Source: UBA6244 sp965140775 (GTDB lineage: Bacteria > Bacteroidota > Bacteroidia > Bacteroidales > F082). Taken from it: a DNA stretch of 64,000 nt. The position numbers and the translations under genes are program-made. The stretch covers positions 2,108,001 to 2,172,000 of the forward strand of contig OZ223471.1 in the NCBI GenBank assembly GCA_965140775.1, read 5' to 3'. Shown in pieces: positions 1 to 9,111 of this stretch. Below the pieces are notes generated by a model, which worked only from the letters and a program-made list of their open reading frames with translations, had not been told where the DNA came from and searched no databases. Position 1 is the stretch's first letter; each line of letters begins with the position of its first letter.

Positions 1-500
1 ACCGGCTTGGCCATAAAATAGGCCGTTGCCAACAACCCAAAAAACCCCACGAGCGCCACAAGCATCTTCGAGGTGTCGGTGAAATACATCCAGTTGAAAA
101 CATGACCAATACCCTTTTTAAACACATTTCCAATAAGGAGTCCGCCAAAAAAGAAATTGAACGCATGGAGGGTAAGCCAAAGAAAAAATGTTTTGATTCG
201 TGCCGATTCTTCCACCAGCGAGTAAAATCCGATGAGTGATATCAAGCCTGTCAACAAAATAAGGAGCGGTCCGGAGCTGTAAATTAATTTTACCGAATCG
301 TGTGTCCATTGGTATGGCTCGATGTGGTAAAAAATAATATCCCAATCGAAGCTGACGGGATAGCCAAACATGCCACTGGTAAAAATGTTGGCGAAGTGAT
401 TGATGTAAAACACAAACAAGAAAGCCAGCACATAAGAGGCAGTTGAATTGGTGGCAATAATCCAAAAGTTCCTTTTGGTAAGGGTTTTATTGGGCTTCAT
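1..500 (-). CDS. Polytopic membrane protein, 3' end cut by window edge
   Basis: Reading the minus strand from an ATG at 500 gives an open frame to the window edge (about 166 codons, no stop), so the gene continues to the left. The start reads MKPNKTLTKRNFWIIATNST. At least four hydrophobic segments follow: one near residues 15-35, one with LLILLTGLISLIGFYSLV, one with FFLWLTLHAFNFFFGGLLIG, and one with MLVALVGFFGLLATAYF. It is an integral inner-membrane protein. I do not recognise the family. It lies 48 bp downstream of the end of the alpha-oxoamine synthase gene on the same strand, so the two could share a transcript. A frame at 118-465 in another register is a shadow of this gene. Confidence 0.75.
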   Translation of the reverse strand, partial: MKPNKTLTKRNFWIIATNSTASYVLAFLFVFYINHFANIFTSGMFGYPVSFDWDIIFYHIEPYQWTHDSVKLIYSSGPLLILLTGLISLIGFYSLVEESARIKTFFLWLTLHAFNFFFGGLLIGNVFKKGIGHVFNWMYFTDTSKMLVALVGFFGLLATAYFMAKP

Positions 501-547
501 AAAAAAAAACCGGGCAGCCAGCCTGCCCGGTATGGTGTAAATTTCAA

Positions 548-1792
548 TTAAGCTGTCTGCTCTTTGAACTCATTGGCGTAATGGTTGTTCTCGAGCTTGT
601 ACTTCACTTCCTCAAAGGCTTTGATGGTGTATTCCACGTCCTCAAGGGTGTGAATGGCTGTGGGGATTAACCGCAGCAAAATCATGCCTTTGGGAATAAC
701 CGGATAAGCTACGATGGAGCAGAAGATATTGTAGTTTTCGCGCAAGTCGAAGGTTATTTGTGTGGCTTCGGGCACGCCACCATTAAGAATAACGGGTGTT
801 ACCGGTGAGTTGGCATCGCCCAGATTGAATCCGCGCTCGCGCAGTCCTGATTGAAGGGCTTTTACAATTTTCCAAAGATTTTCGCGATGTTCGGGCTGGG
901 TACGCAGCATTTCCAGACGTTTCAGAGCGCCAACAACCATCGGCATGGGCAACGATTTGGCAAAAATCTGCGACCTCATATTATATTTCAGGAATTTGAT
1001 TACCTCTTTTTTACCGGCGACAAATCCGCCAATTCCGGCCATGGCTTTGGCAAACGTGCCAAAATATAAGTCCACTTGGTCCTGTACGCCAAAGTGTTCA
1101 TCAGTTCCGGCTCCGGTGGGACCCATGGTGCCAAATCCATGTGCATCGTCGATAAACAAACGGAAATTGTATTTGGATTTTAAGGCCACAATCTGGTCGA
1201 GTTTTCCCAAATCACCGGCCATTCCATATACACCTTCGGTAATCACGATAATTCCGCCGCCTGTTTTTTCAACAATGCGGGTAGCACGCTGGAGTTCTTT
1301 ATCCAGGTTCTCCATGTTGTTGTGCGGATAAACAAAGCGTTTGCCAAAATGCAGACGCATACCGTCGATGATACAGGCATGAGCTTCTGAATCGTAAACA
1401 ATCACGTCTTTTCTGTCAACAATAGCGTTGATGATAGAAACCATTCCCTGATATCCGTAGTTCAGCAGGTAGGCTGACTCGCGTTTCACAAATTCCGCCA
1501 GATTTCTTTCCAATTCTTCGTGCTGGTTGGTTTGTCCTGACATCATTCGGGCACCCATCGGGTAGGCCATGCCCCATTGAGCGGCACCTTCGGCATCTGC
1601 TTTACGCACATCCGGATGGTTGGCCAGACCCAGATAATTATTTAAACTCCAAACCAGACGCTCTTTTCCCATAAACTTCATTTTATTGGAAATTTCGCCT
1701 TCCAACTTGGGAAACATGAAGTATCCTTCAGATTGATTTGCATATTGACCCAATGGGCCCATGTTTACAACACATTTGTCAAAAACATCCAT
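548..1792 (-). CDS. Alpha-oxoamine synthase family PLP enzyme (serine palmitoyltransferase / cysteate acyltransferase / KBL-like)
   Basis: A 414-residue fold-type I PLP enzyme. Enzymes of this family condense an amino acid with an acyl thioester and decarboxylate the product. Visible landmarks are the substrate loop around YLGLANHP (53-60), the ring-stacking histidine in DSEAHAC (H138), the cofactor aspartate in FIDDAHGFG (215-221) and the Schiff-base lysine in TFAKAMAG (K249). Length and motifs fit serine palmitoyltransferase, 2-amino-3-ketobutyrate CoA ligase, 8-amino-7-oxononanoate synthase, or the cysteate acyltransferase of sulfonolipid synthesis known in Bacteroidota. The sequence alone does not settle the substrate. 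No biotin or threonine-degradation genes are adjacent, which makes a lipid role slightly more likely (inference). A Bacteroidota-type promoter lies just upstream. Confidence 0.85.
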   Translation of the reverse strand: MDVFDKCVVNMGPLGQYANQSEGYFMFPKLEGEISNKMKFMGKERLVWSLNNYLGLANHPDVRKADAEGAAQWGMAYPMGARMMSGQTNQHEELERNLAEFVKRESAYLLNYGYQGMVSIINAIVDRKDVIVYDSEAHACIIDGMRLHFGKRFVYPHNNMENLDKELQRATRIVEKTGGGIIVITEGVYGMAGDLGKLDQIVALKSKYNFRLFIDDAHGFGTMGPTGAGTDEHFGVQDQVDLYFGTFAKAMAGIGGFVAGKKEVIKFLKYNMRSQIFAKSLPMPMVVGALKRLEMLRTQPEHRENLWKIVKALQSGLRERGFNLGDANSPVTPVILNGGVPEATQITFDLRENYNIFCSIVAYPVIPKGMILLRLIPTAIHTLEDVEYTIKAFEEVKYKLENNHYANEFKEQTA

Positions 1793-1818
1793 TTTTTATG
1801 TCTTTAAAATTATAGGTG

Positions 1819-1849
1819 CAAAAGTATGGATTTCCTTTCACAGTACAAG
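1819..1849 (-). promoter_or_regulatory. Bacteroidota-type promoter for the oxoamine synthase gene
   Basis: On the minus strand a -7 box TACTTTTG (1826-1819) fits TAnnTTTG. A -33-like CTTG (1849-1846) lies 19 bp further upstream. The implied start of transcription is roughly 20 bp before the ATG at 1792. Confidence 0.45.
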
Positions 1850-2031
1850 GTGTTTTCCAATTAATGCCCTTATTTGTTTTGCGTTGGTAAATAGTGTGCT
1901 TTTTAGCGTATTTTAACATTCACCCACAGGTGTATATTGCTACATTCTGCGCATCTTTGCAATGTGTGGTTGGTTTTGTGGGTTCAGAAATATTTTTTTT
2001 TTACGCAGATACCACACCAACTGAAAAAGCG

Positions 2032-2062
2032 TTTTGAACTTCAATTATTTATACTAATTTTG
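2032..2062 (+). promoter_or_regulatory. Promoter for the bamD operon, very close to the start codon
   Basis: A -33-like TTTTG (2032-2036) and a -7 box TAATTTTG (2055-2062) are separated by 18 bp, a good match to the Bacteroidota primary-sigma consensus. Transcription should begin near 2066-2068, essentially on the ATG at 2067, so the message may be leaderless or nearly so. Confidence 0.5.
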
Positions 2063-2066
2063 CCGC

Positions 2067-2864
2067 ATGTTTAAAAAGAATCATTTTTTCGCCTTGATCG
2101 TTGGTATTCTGATTGTTACCACTGCTTGTAACGGTACACAAAAGGTCCTGAAATCGGGTAACAACGAAATGAAGTTCGAAACGGGTGTCGATTTATACGA
2201 AAAAGGCGACTTTAATAAGGCATTGCAGTTCTTTGATATTCTCAGGGCTGTGTATCGTGGTACCGAAAAAGGGGAAATGTTGACCTATTACACGGCCAAC
2301 TGTTATTTCCAAATGCACGATTACCAGATTGCCAGTTATTATTACGGACAATATGTTCAGATGTATCCGCGTGGCGAACATGCCGAAGAATCAGCTTATC
2401 TTTCAGCTTTTTGCAAATTTCTGGAATCACCTCGCAGCACCCTCGATCAAACCAATACTTATTTGGCATTGAAAGAGTTGCAATCGTTTATCGACATGTA
2501 TCCCTCCAGTTCGAAGGTAGCGGAGGCCAACAGGTTGATGGATGAGTTGCGCGACAAACTGGAAGTAAAAAGCTACGACATCGCGGTTCTGTATTTCCGG
2601 ATGGAAGAATATCAGGCAGCCATTACCTCCTTTGAAAACCTGGTGGAAGATTTCCCCGACACAGAATACAAGGAAGAAGTACTGTTTAGCATAACCAAAG
2701 CCTACTTTTTGTATGCCGACAAAAGCATTTACAGCAAGAAGCTCGAACGGTACGAAAAAACTGTGGAGGCATATAATAATCTGAGATATTTGTACCCCGA
2801 AAGTGAATATTTGCCCATAGCAGAGGAGTACAACGAAAAGGCTATGGCTCATTTAAGTAATTAA
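2067..2864 (+). CDS. bamD: BamD outer-membrane assembly lipoprotein
   Basis: A 265-residue lipoprotein with a hydrophobic leader and lipobox ending at C21 (VTTAC). The rest is tetratricopeptide-like helical repeats, for example ETGVDLYEKGDFNKALQFF and YFRMEEYQAAITSFENLVED. This is the layout of BamD, the periplasmic lipoprotein of the BAM complex that helps BamA fold beta-barrel proteins. Length is normal for the family. The gene starts a tight same-strand run with rpoZ (15 bp gap), coaBC and porD, an order seen in other Bacteroidota, which supports the call. Confidence 0.9.
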   Translation: MFKKNHFFALIVGILIVTTACNGTQKVLKSGNNEMKFETGVDLYEKGDFNKALQFFDILRAVYRGTEKGEMLTYYTANCYFQMHDYQIASYYYGQYVQMYPRGEHAEESAYLSAFCKFLESPRSTLDQTNTYLALKELQSFIDMYPSSSKVAEANRLMDELRDKLEVKSYDIAVLYFRMEEYQAAITSFENLVEDFPDTEYKEEVLFSITKAYFLYADKSIYSKKLERYEKTVEAYNNLRYLYPESEYLPIAEEYNEKAMAHLSN

Positions 2865-2879
2865 TAATTAACTACATAC

Positions 2880-3209
2880 ATGGATTACAAAAAGGTTAAA
2901 ACCGAAACATCGGCAGTAACTCGTCAAAAAGATCGTTTCTACGATCACACCGGAAACATTTACGAAACCGTAGTTGTTTTGTCAAAAAGAGCCAATCAAA
3001 TAGGTTCGGACATCAAGGTGGAATTGGATCAGAAAATATCGGAGTTTGCTCCTGCCAGCGACAACCTGGAAGAAGTTTTCGAAAACAGAGAGCAGATTGA
3101 AATCGCCCGCTTTTACGAAGGTTTACCCAAACCCACTTTGTTGGCTGTTCACGAATTTCTGAACAATCAAATTTATTTCAGAAATCCTCATAAGGAAGAC
3201 TTTAGCTAA
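2880..3209 (+). CDS. rpoZ: RNA polymerase omega subunit (RpoZ/Rpb6-like)
   Basis: A 109-residue protein. The segment GNIYETVVVLSKRANQIG followed by a lysine- and glutamate-rich helix matches the omega/Rpb6 fold, in which a small helical subunit wraps the end of the beta-prime chain and aids RNA polymerase assembly. The C-terminal stretch with PTLLAVHEFLNNQIYFR is typical of the longer Bacteroidota form. It sits between bamD and coaBC in the conserved order, 15 bp after bamD and 7 bp before coaBC, consistent with one transcript. Confidence 0.85.
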   Translation: MDYKKVKTETSAVTRQKDRFYDHTGNIYETVVVLSKRANQIGSDIKVELDQKISEFAPASDNLEEVFENREQIEIARFYEGLPKPTLLAVHEFLNNQIYFRNPHKEDFS

Positions 3210-3216
3210 ACAGCTG

Positions 3217-4416
3217 ATGCTGAAAGGTAAGAAAATATTAATCGGCATCACGGGCAGCATAGCTGCTTATAAAGTGCCTTTTATCATTCGGTTGCTCAAG
3301 AAAGCAGGTGCCGAAGTACAGGTGCTCATGACCCCCATGGCGGCGGATTTTGTTACACCACTTACCTTATCCACACTTACCGAACGTCCGGTACTGATTA
3401 ATTTTTTCGACAAAGGCGATGGGAGCTGGCATAGCCATGTGGAGCTTGGCATTTGGGCCGATTTGTATCTGATTGCGCCTGTGTCGGCCAACACCATGGG
3501 TAAAATGGTGGCCGGAATCGCCGACAATCTGCTACTCACCACCGTGCTGTCGGCGCGCTGTCCGCTGTTTTTTGCTCCTGCCATGGACCTGGATATGTAC
3601 AAACACCCGACCACTCAGGACAATATCAAGCGGCTGCAGGAATATGGTTATCAGCTTATTGAGCCCACCCAAGGGGAGCTGGCCAGTGGGTTGCGCGGTT
3701 TCGGACGCATGGAAGAACCGGAAATGATTTTTGAGCGTATTCAGGATTATTTTCAACAACAACAACCCCTTCTGGGTAAAAAGTGTTTGGTTTCGGCGGG
3801 ACCCACGTTCGAGCCCATCGATCCTGTTCGATTTATCGGAAATCATAGCTCAGGGCTGATGGGGGTGGAAGTGGCCAGGAATTTGGCAAAACATGGAGCC
3901 CAGGTGGAGCTCGTATTGGGGCCTTCATCTGTTGAAGTATCCGAAAGCGGAATCCATGTCACACGTGTGGTTACAGCCGACCAAATGTTAGCGGCATGCA
4001 CAGCACATTTTCCCACTTCCGACATCACCGTCATGGCTGCTGCTGTGGCTGATTTCAGGCCATCACAGGTTGCCGAACAAAAGATAAAAAAGGGAACCCG
4101 ATTGGAAAGCATCCGGTTGGAACCCACCACAGATATCCTGCTCCAATTGGGAAAAACAAAAAAAGACAGTCAATTGCTCGTTGGATTTGCGCTGGAAACC
4201 CGGGACGAATTGGCAAATGCCCAACAAAAACTCAACAATAAAAACCTGGACTTAATCGTTTTAAACTCTCTCAACGATGCAGGAGCAGGTTTTGGACATG
4301 CCACCAATAAAATTACCCTGATGGACAAGGCCGGAAATACAAGTGTTTTTCCCCTTAAATCTAAAAAGGAAGTGGCAGAGGATATTGTTCAAGCCATTCT
4401 GTTGCTCAAAAAATAA
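3217..4416 (+). CDS. coaBC: Bifunctional phosphopantothenoylcysteine decarboxylase / phosphopantothenate-cysteine ligase
   Basis: A 399-residue two-domain enzyme of coenzyme A synthesis. The N-terminal CoaC flavoprotein half shows GSIAAYK (13-19), the active-site histidine in HVELG (H74), the APVSANT motif (87-93) and a PAMDLDMY substrate-clamp motif (121-128). The C-terminal CoaB half starts near residue 184 and carries SAGPTFEPIDPVRFIGN and HSSGLMG. CoaB adds cysteine to 4'-phosphopantothenate and CoaC decarboxylates the product. Full length for the family. It lies 7 bp after rpoZ and 6 bp before porD. Confidence 0.95.
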   Translation: MLKGKKILIGITGSIAAYKVPFIIRLLKKAGAEVQVLMTPMAADFVTPLTLSTLTERPVLINFFDKGDGSWHSHVELGIWADLYLIAPVSANTMGKMVAGIADNLLLTTVLSARCPLFFAPAMDLDMYKHPTTQDNIKRLQEYGYQLIEPTQGELASGLRGFGRMEEPEMIFERIQDYFQQQQPLLGKKCLVSAGPTFEPIDPVRFIGNHSSGLMGVEVARNLAKHGAQVELVLGPSSVEVSESGIHVTRVVTADQMLAACTAHFPTSDITVMAAAVADFRPSQVAEQKIKKGTRLESIRLEPTTDILLQLGKTKKDSQLLVGFALETRDELANAQQKLNNKNLDLIVLNSLNDAGAGFGHATNKITLMDKAGNTSVFPLKSKKEVAEDIVQAILLLKK

Positions 4417-4422
4417 AGAGAA

Positions 4423-5319
4423 ATGATGAAGAAAGTATTGGTCGCATTGTTCATGGTTTTGTTGCTTCGGCAGGGAATGGCTCAGGAGTTTTTAGGTAAT
4501 ATTCAGATACAATCTCAAAAAATTCAAGGAATCGATCCCTCGGTTTGGGATGCCATGAAAACCTCCATGTTCGAGTTCATGAACAACCAGATTTGGTCGT
4601 CGTATAATTTTAAAATTGAGGAGCGAATAGAATTTACCATGGTGTTCACCATCAATGAGGTTATTGGTTCTGACGACTTTACTGGAACGCTCAACCTGGT
4701 GTTGCAACGACCGGTATATGGCAGCGACTACAATACAGATGTGATTAACCTGGTGGATAACGACATTCATTTCAGATATGTTCCCTATCAATCAATGGAG
4801 TATTCGGACGGTACCTACACCAGCAACCTGACTTCCATTTTGGCTTATTATGCCTACATCATGTTGGGCCTTGATTTCGACACCTTTAGTCTGTTGGGAG
4901 GTACCCAATTTTACGAAAAAGCGCAAGCAGTAGCTACGGCTGCTCAAAGTTCCGGGGAGCGCGGCTGGCAAGGATTTGAAGGCCCTAAAAACAGGTATTC
5001 ACTTGCCGAAAACCTGATGAACCCATCTTATGAAGACATGCGCAAGTTTCTTTACGAATACCATTTAAAAGGCATGGATGAGATGGCCACCAACGCTACC
5101 ATGGCACGGCAGACCATCTCCAAATCACTGAAATATTTTAAAACCATCTACGATAAACGTCCAGGATTGTATCTGTTGCAGGTAATGCTCGAAACAAAGC
5201 GCGACGAGATTATCAATATCTACAAGGAGGCCTCTCCCGTAGAAAAAACAGGTATGCTTAACATCATGCGCGAAGTGGATCCGCCAAATGGCACGCGCTA
5301 CGAGATGGTGAATGAGTAA
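4423..5319 (+). CDS. porD: PorD-like type IX secretion protein (DUF4835)
   Basis: A 298-residue exported protein with signal peptide MMKKVLVALFMVLLLRQGMA followed by QEF. The body has NIQIQSQKIQGIDPSVWDAM and later YYAYIMLGLDFDTFSLLGG, features I associate with the DUF4835/PorD family. PorD is a periplasmic component linked to the T9SS, which exports proteins with C-terminal sorting tails, several of which are in this window. The position after coaBC is typical of Bacteroidota. Unusual point: codons 260-298 plus the stop (5200-5319) are repeated almost perfectly at 13651-13770. Confidence 0.85.
   Translation: MMKKVLVALFMVLLLRQGMAQEFLGNIQIQSQKIQGIDPSVWDAMKTSMFEFMNNQIWSSYNFKIEERIEFTMVFTINEVIGSDDFTGTLNLVLQRPVYGSDYNTDVINLVDNDIHFRYVPYQSMEYSDGTYTSNLTSILAYYAYIMLGLDFDTFSLLGGTQFYEKAQAVATAAQSSGERGWQGFEGPKNRYSLAENLMNPSYEDMRKFLYEYHLKGMDEMATNATMARQTISKSLKYFKTIYDKRPGLYLLQVMLETKRDEIINIYKEASPVEKTGMLNIMREVDPPNGTRYEMVNE
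5200..5319 (+). repeat. Left copy of 120-bp direct repeat (porD 3' end)
   Basis: This segment matches 13651-13770 at 119 of 120 positions by eye. The only difference is 5250 A versus 13701 C, a synonymous third base of a threonine codon. The repeat starts on a codon boundary (codon 260) and ends with the TAA stop. Flanking bases differ on both sides. The two copies are 8451 bp apart in the same orientation. Confidence 0.95.
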
Positions 5320-5345
5320 TGGGTTATGCTGATACCCATTTTCTT
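5318..5345 (+). terminator. Weak terminator after porD
   Basis: AATGGGT (5318-5324) pairs with ACCCATT (5334-5340) across a 9-nt loop and is followed by a short T-rich run. It begins at the stop codon of porD. The stem is short and the T tract is broken. Confidence 0.35.
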
Positions 5346-5424
5346 GGGAAGGGGTGCATTGTAAAATCTATTCAAATTGCTTCGGCTGCAAGTAGTTTAT
5401 TATCTGCGATTTATTAAAATTAAA

Positions 5425-5457
5425 CCCGCAACAGACACAAACCATGTCCATTGCGGG
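5425..5457. terminator. Hairpin between porD and the PepSY-like gene
   Basis: CCCGCAA (5425-5431) and TTGCGGG (5451-5457) form a 7-bp stem with a 19-nt loop. It lies between two genes that converge (porD on plus, the PepSY-like gene on minus) and could end transcription from the minus side. There is no strong T run, so termination is only suggested. Confidence 0.3.
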
Positions 5458-5513
5458 ATATTTGTTAGGGCGGAGTGCTCAGTTTTTGGTACTACGCATC
5501 AGAAAAGGTTGCA

Positions 5514-5987
5514 TTAATCGTTATCCTCGTCTTCTACATCCTCATTTTCAAGTTGTTTCTTAACTACTTTACCGTCAGCATCTATACTGACTTCCATTTC
5601 GGTTTTGCCTTTTTCCAACTCAAATTCGTAGAACATTCCTTCTGCTGTTTCGCTTACTTCGGCTTCTTCAATTTTATAGTCGGAAAATTCAGAGTCGAGG
5701 GTGGTTTTTACAGCTGCGGGTAGTTCGCCTGCCTTTATGGCATGTTCGGTTTCTTTCCAGTTGCCTTCGTTGTCGAAGTTGGCCGAATATTTCACCTTGT
5801 CCAGTTTAAACTCAGCTTCCCATTCGGTGTCGTTTTCTTTTGCCCATTTCACTTTGGAGGCATCAGGGAATTTTTGTGAAAAAGCATTTTGCACTTTTTC
5901 CGGTACGTCCTTTTCTGCCTGACAGCAGGCTGAAAAACTAAAAAAGGTCATTACCAACATGGCTAACATTACATTTTTCATGGTCAT
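5514..5987 (-). CDS. Secreted PepSY-like protein
   Basis: A 157-residue exported protein. The leader ends in FSFSACCQ, so it may be a lipoprotein at C21. The mature part has two similar stretches: VQNAFSQKFPDASKVKWAKE then WEAEFKLDKVKYSANFDNEG, and AAVKTTLDSEFSDYKIEEAE then YEFELEKGKTEMEVSIDADG. This two-lobed pattern is that of PepSY-like (DUF2874-type) periplasmic proteins of Bacteroidota. The C-terminus is very acidic. Such genes often lie beside two-component or efflux genes, as here, but a role in sensing is inference. Confidence 0.7.
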   Translation of the reverse strand: MTMKNVMLAMLVMTFFSFSACCQAEKDVPEKVQNAFSQKFPDASKVKWAKENDTEWEAEFKLDKVKYSANFDNEGNWKETEHAIKAGELPAAVKTTLDSEFSDYKIEEAEVSETAEGMFYEFELEKGKTEMEVSIDADGKVVKKQLENEDVEDEDND

Positions 5988-6089
5988 TTATTTAAAGATT
6001 TATACGCAAACTTAAAGGTAGATTCTAAAGGAATATTTAAGTTGGTTCGATAAATGGAAATTATTGACTTAAGCTGTCCGAATAAGGTT

Positions 6090-9000
6090 TCACGATTTTT
6101 CATTTTTCCAAATCAACCTTAATAACGAAGGCAACACAATGAGCAATAAAGGAAGCGCAACCATCAAACCGCCGATAACTGCAATGGCCAATGGTTGATG
6201 CATTTGTGCGCCGGTGCCAATGCCCAGGGCAAGGGGAGTGAGGGCCACGATGGCACCTAAGGCAGTCATCAGTTTTGGGCGCAAACGTGATGAAATGGCG
6301 AAGTTGAGGGCATCGGTTACGGAGTTATTTGGCAATGCCGACAAAAACTGCTGAATGGTAAAAATGGAATTCTCACCAATGATGCCCACAATCATGATTA
6401 ATCCTGTATAGCTTCCAATATTGAGTGGCGTATTGGTGAGGTACAGGGCCAAGATGCCTCCGGAAATTCCAAATATACTTACAAAAATCACCGTGATAGA
6501 GAGTTTCAGGCTTTTGAACATGAAGAGAACCGTGGCAAACACCAGCAAACCACCAAATAGCAAGATTTTGAATAATTCGGCAAAGGATTTTTGTTGTTCG
6601 GCATAGGAACCTCCATATACAATTTGATAGGTTGGCGGCAGGTTGATGGTAGCGAGTTTTTGCTGAATGCCTTTCATAACGCTTCCCAGATCACGGTTGT
6701 TGAGTCGTGCTGATACCACGCCCATGGTTTGCAGGTTCTCCCTTTCAATTTCTGCTACACCTGAGCTTACACTGAAATCGCTTAGCTCGTTTAGGTAGCG
6801 GTAGTCGTGGTTGGGAGTGCAAATCTTGATATTTTTAAGCTGTTCAACGGATTTCATATTGGTGGCTGGATAGGTTACCCGAATATCAGTCAATTGTTCC
6901 ATTTCGGGAAGGGAACCTACCACCAATCCACTCATGTGGGTTTCTACCTGTGTTTGTAATCCCTCGGCAGAGAGGCCAACCTGTTTCAGTTGATTTTCAC
7001 GGGGCAGTACCTTAACCATGGGTCCTGCCACTACGATGCCATCAAAAACGTCGGCTGTACCCGGTACTTCATTTACACTGTCGGCAATCTGTTTCGAAAG
7101 GGCTTTAAGTGTTTCGTGGTTGTCGCCAAATATTTTAATTTCAATGGGTTGTGCGCTGGCCATCAGGTCGCCCAGCATGTCGGTAATCACTTGTCCGAAG
7201 TCCACTTCCAGGGCAGGAACAGTTTTTTCCACTTGTTTTCTGATGTCGTCGGCTACCTCTTCGGTGGAACGATTTCGTTTGTCATAGAGTTCAATCAGGT
7301 AGTCGCCCCGGTTGGGTTCGGTGATGAAAAAGCCCATTTGGGTGCCTGTTCGTCGCGAGTAGGTCTTGACTTCCGGAACCGATTCAATGATGTGATCCAC
7401 ATCTGTCAGCATGCGGTCGGTTTCTTCAAGCGATGTGCCGGCAGGTGAATTGAAATCGAGTACGATGGAGCCTTCATCCATTTCGGGCAGGAATCCGGTG
7501 GCCAATTGTGGCACGATGTAATAAAATCCAACTCCCAGTGCCAGCACCAACGTGAGGGCGATGTAGGGTCGTTTGATGAAAAAACCTATCCAAACGTGTG
7601 TTGTAGCATGTTTTACAGGTTGATTTCTATTGATATTTCCCTTTCCGGAAAACAGAAGATAAAGAACGGGAAGCCCCAGCCAGGTGACCAAAAACGAGCA
7701 GATGAGCGTGATCATCATGGTTTCGGTGAGAATTTTAAAGTAGGCGCCTGCCACCCCCGACATCAATTCGAAAGGAATGAGGATGACAATGGTACTCAAA
7801 CTGGAACTGACCATGGCCGGAAACAGGAATTGAATGGCTTTTCCAACCAATACTGAAGGGGGCCGTTCGGGATTTTCCTCATGGGTACGGTGTATTTGTT
7901 CAATCACGATGATGGCGTCGTCGATAATCAACCCGATGGATGCGGCAATGGCGCCAATGGTCATAATGTTGAAATCGAAACCAATGTAATTCAACACGAT
8001 AAGGGTTAATCCCAATGTCAGGGGAATGGTTATGAGAATCACCACACTCGATTTGATGGAACGCAAAAAAATGATGACCACCACAATGGCCAACACCAGT
8101 CCCACGAGCAGGATGTCGATAATGCTACGTATGCTGCTGTTGACGAATTCCGACTGGTTATAATAGGGGACGAGTTTAACATCCGGAGCCAGTAGTTTGT
8201 TCAACTCCGTTACCTGGTCCGACACCTCCTTTGCTACTTCAATTAAATTGCTGTTGGGTTGTTTCAATACGGCTACCAACGGCATATCCTTGCCATCTGC
8301 CTTGATTTTAACATATGCATCACGTTCGGTAATTTCCACTGTGGCCAGGTCGCTCACCTTAATTTTCCGAATGCCGTTGTCGAAGAGTATCAGGTTTTCC
8401 AGTTGTGCTTTGTTTTTTATGGTGGCATCGGTCACCGTAAGGTACAACCTGTTGTAGTCGATGGTGTAACCATTGGATTTGATAAAATCCGTTTGCCGCA
8501 AGGCGTCGCAAACTTCCCCGGGACAAATGCGGAGCATGGCCAACTGTTTCTCGTTCAAAACCACGCGGTACTCTTTTTCCTTCCCACCGATGACATCCAC
8601 CGAAGAAACGCCTGCGATTCGCAGTAAGTGGGGGACTACCACATATTGTGCCATCAGTTTGAGCTCAATCAGATTTTTGGTGTCCGATTGCAGGGAATAA
8701 CCCATCACAGGAAGGATGGAGGGATTCATTTTTTCCACTGTAATCTGGACCTCCGGTGGTAATTGGTTTCTTATTTGTGCTATTTGCGACTCAATCTGTT
8801 GTTTGTCCAGATTGATGTCGCTGCCCCATTCCATAAAGGCTGAAATTTCGCAGCTGCCCATGCTCGTGGTGCTTCTGATCAATTGAATGGTTTCAGCTCT
8901 CTTGATGGCTTTTTCAAGGGGCTTGGTAACGGCCACCATCATTTTGTCCACAGGTTGCTCCCCAAAATCGGCAATAATTTTTATTTTTGGGAAAGTAACA

Positions 9001-9110
9001 TTCGGAAACAAGGATGTTTTCATGTTCTGATAGGCAAATACACCGCCCACCAGAATGAGCAGCAACATCACTGCCACAGGGCTTTTATACTTGATGAAAA
9101 ACTTTTCCAT
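6090..9110 (-). CDS. RND-family efflux pump, inner-membrane permease
   Basis: A 1006-residue permease. The chosen ATG at 9110 gives MEKFFIKYKSPVAVMLLLIL; a 30-residue upstream extension would run over the preceding gene. The order is the usual RND layout: TM1, a large periplasmic loop, TM2-7, a second loop and TM8-12. The TM4 segment GLIIDDAIIVIE has the paired aspartates of the proton relay, as in HAE-type pumps. The pump would use proton flow to drive substrates through the adjacent fusion protein and TolC-like channel; the substrate is unknown. TGA of the upstream gene and this ATG are one base apart (TGACATG), so translation is probably coupled. Confidence 0.92.
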   Translation of the reverse strand: MEKFFIKYKSPVAVMLLLILVGGVFAYQNMKTSLFPNVTFPKIKIIADFGEQPVDKMMVAVTKPLEKAIKRAETIQLIRSTTSMGSCEISAFMEWGSDINLDKQQIESQIAQIRNQLPPEVQITVEKMNPSILPVMGYSLQSDTKNLIELKLMAQYVVVPHLLRIAGVSSVDVIGGKEKEYRVVLNEKQLAMLRICPGEVCDALRQTDFIKSNGYTIDYNRLYLTVTDATIKNKAQLENLILFDNGIRKIKVSDLATVEITERDAYVKIKADGKDMPLVAVLKQPNSNLIEVAKEVSDQVTELNKLLAPDVKLVPYYNQSEFVNSSIRSIIDILLVGLVLAIVVVIIFLRSIKSSVVILITIPLTLGLTLIVLNYIGFDFNIMTIGAIAASIGLIIDDAIIVIEQIHRTHEENPERPPSVLVGKAIQFLFPAMVSSSLSTIVILIPFELMSGVAGAYFKILTETMMITLICSFLVTWLGLPVLYLLFSGKGNINRNQPVKHATTHVWIGFFIKRPYIALTLVLALGVGFYYIVPQLATGFLPEMDEGSIVLDFNSPAGTSLEETDRMLTDVDHIIESVPEVKTYSRRTGTQMGFFITEPNRGDYLIELYDKRNRSTEEVADDIRKQVEKTVPALEVDFGQVITDMLGDLMASAQPIEIKIFGDNHETLKALSKQIADSVNEVPGTADVFDGIVVAGPMVKVLPRENQLKQVGLSAEGLQTQVETHMSGLVVGSLPEMEQLTDIRVTYPATNMKSVEQLKNIKICTPNHDYRYLNELSDFSVSSGVAEIERENLQTMGVVSARLNNRDLGSVMKGIQQKLATINLPPTYQIVYGGSYAEQQKSFAELFKILLFGGLLVFATVLFMFKSLKLSITVIFVSIFGISGGILALYLTNTPLNIGSYTGLIMIVGIIGENSIFTIQQFLSALPNNSVTDALNFAISSRLRPKLMTALGAIVALTPLALGIGTGAQMHQPLAIAVIGGLMVALPLLLIVLPSLLRLIWKNEKS

Positions 9111-9111
9111 G

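Noticed and set aside
118..465. A 115-codon minus-strand frame at the left edge
   Set aside because: It lies in another register of the cut membrane-protein gene (1-500), which has clear hydrophobic helices and a good start.
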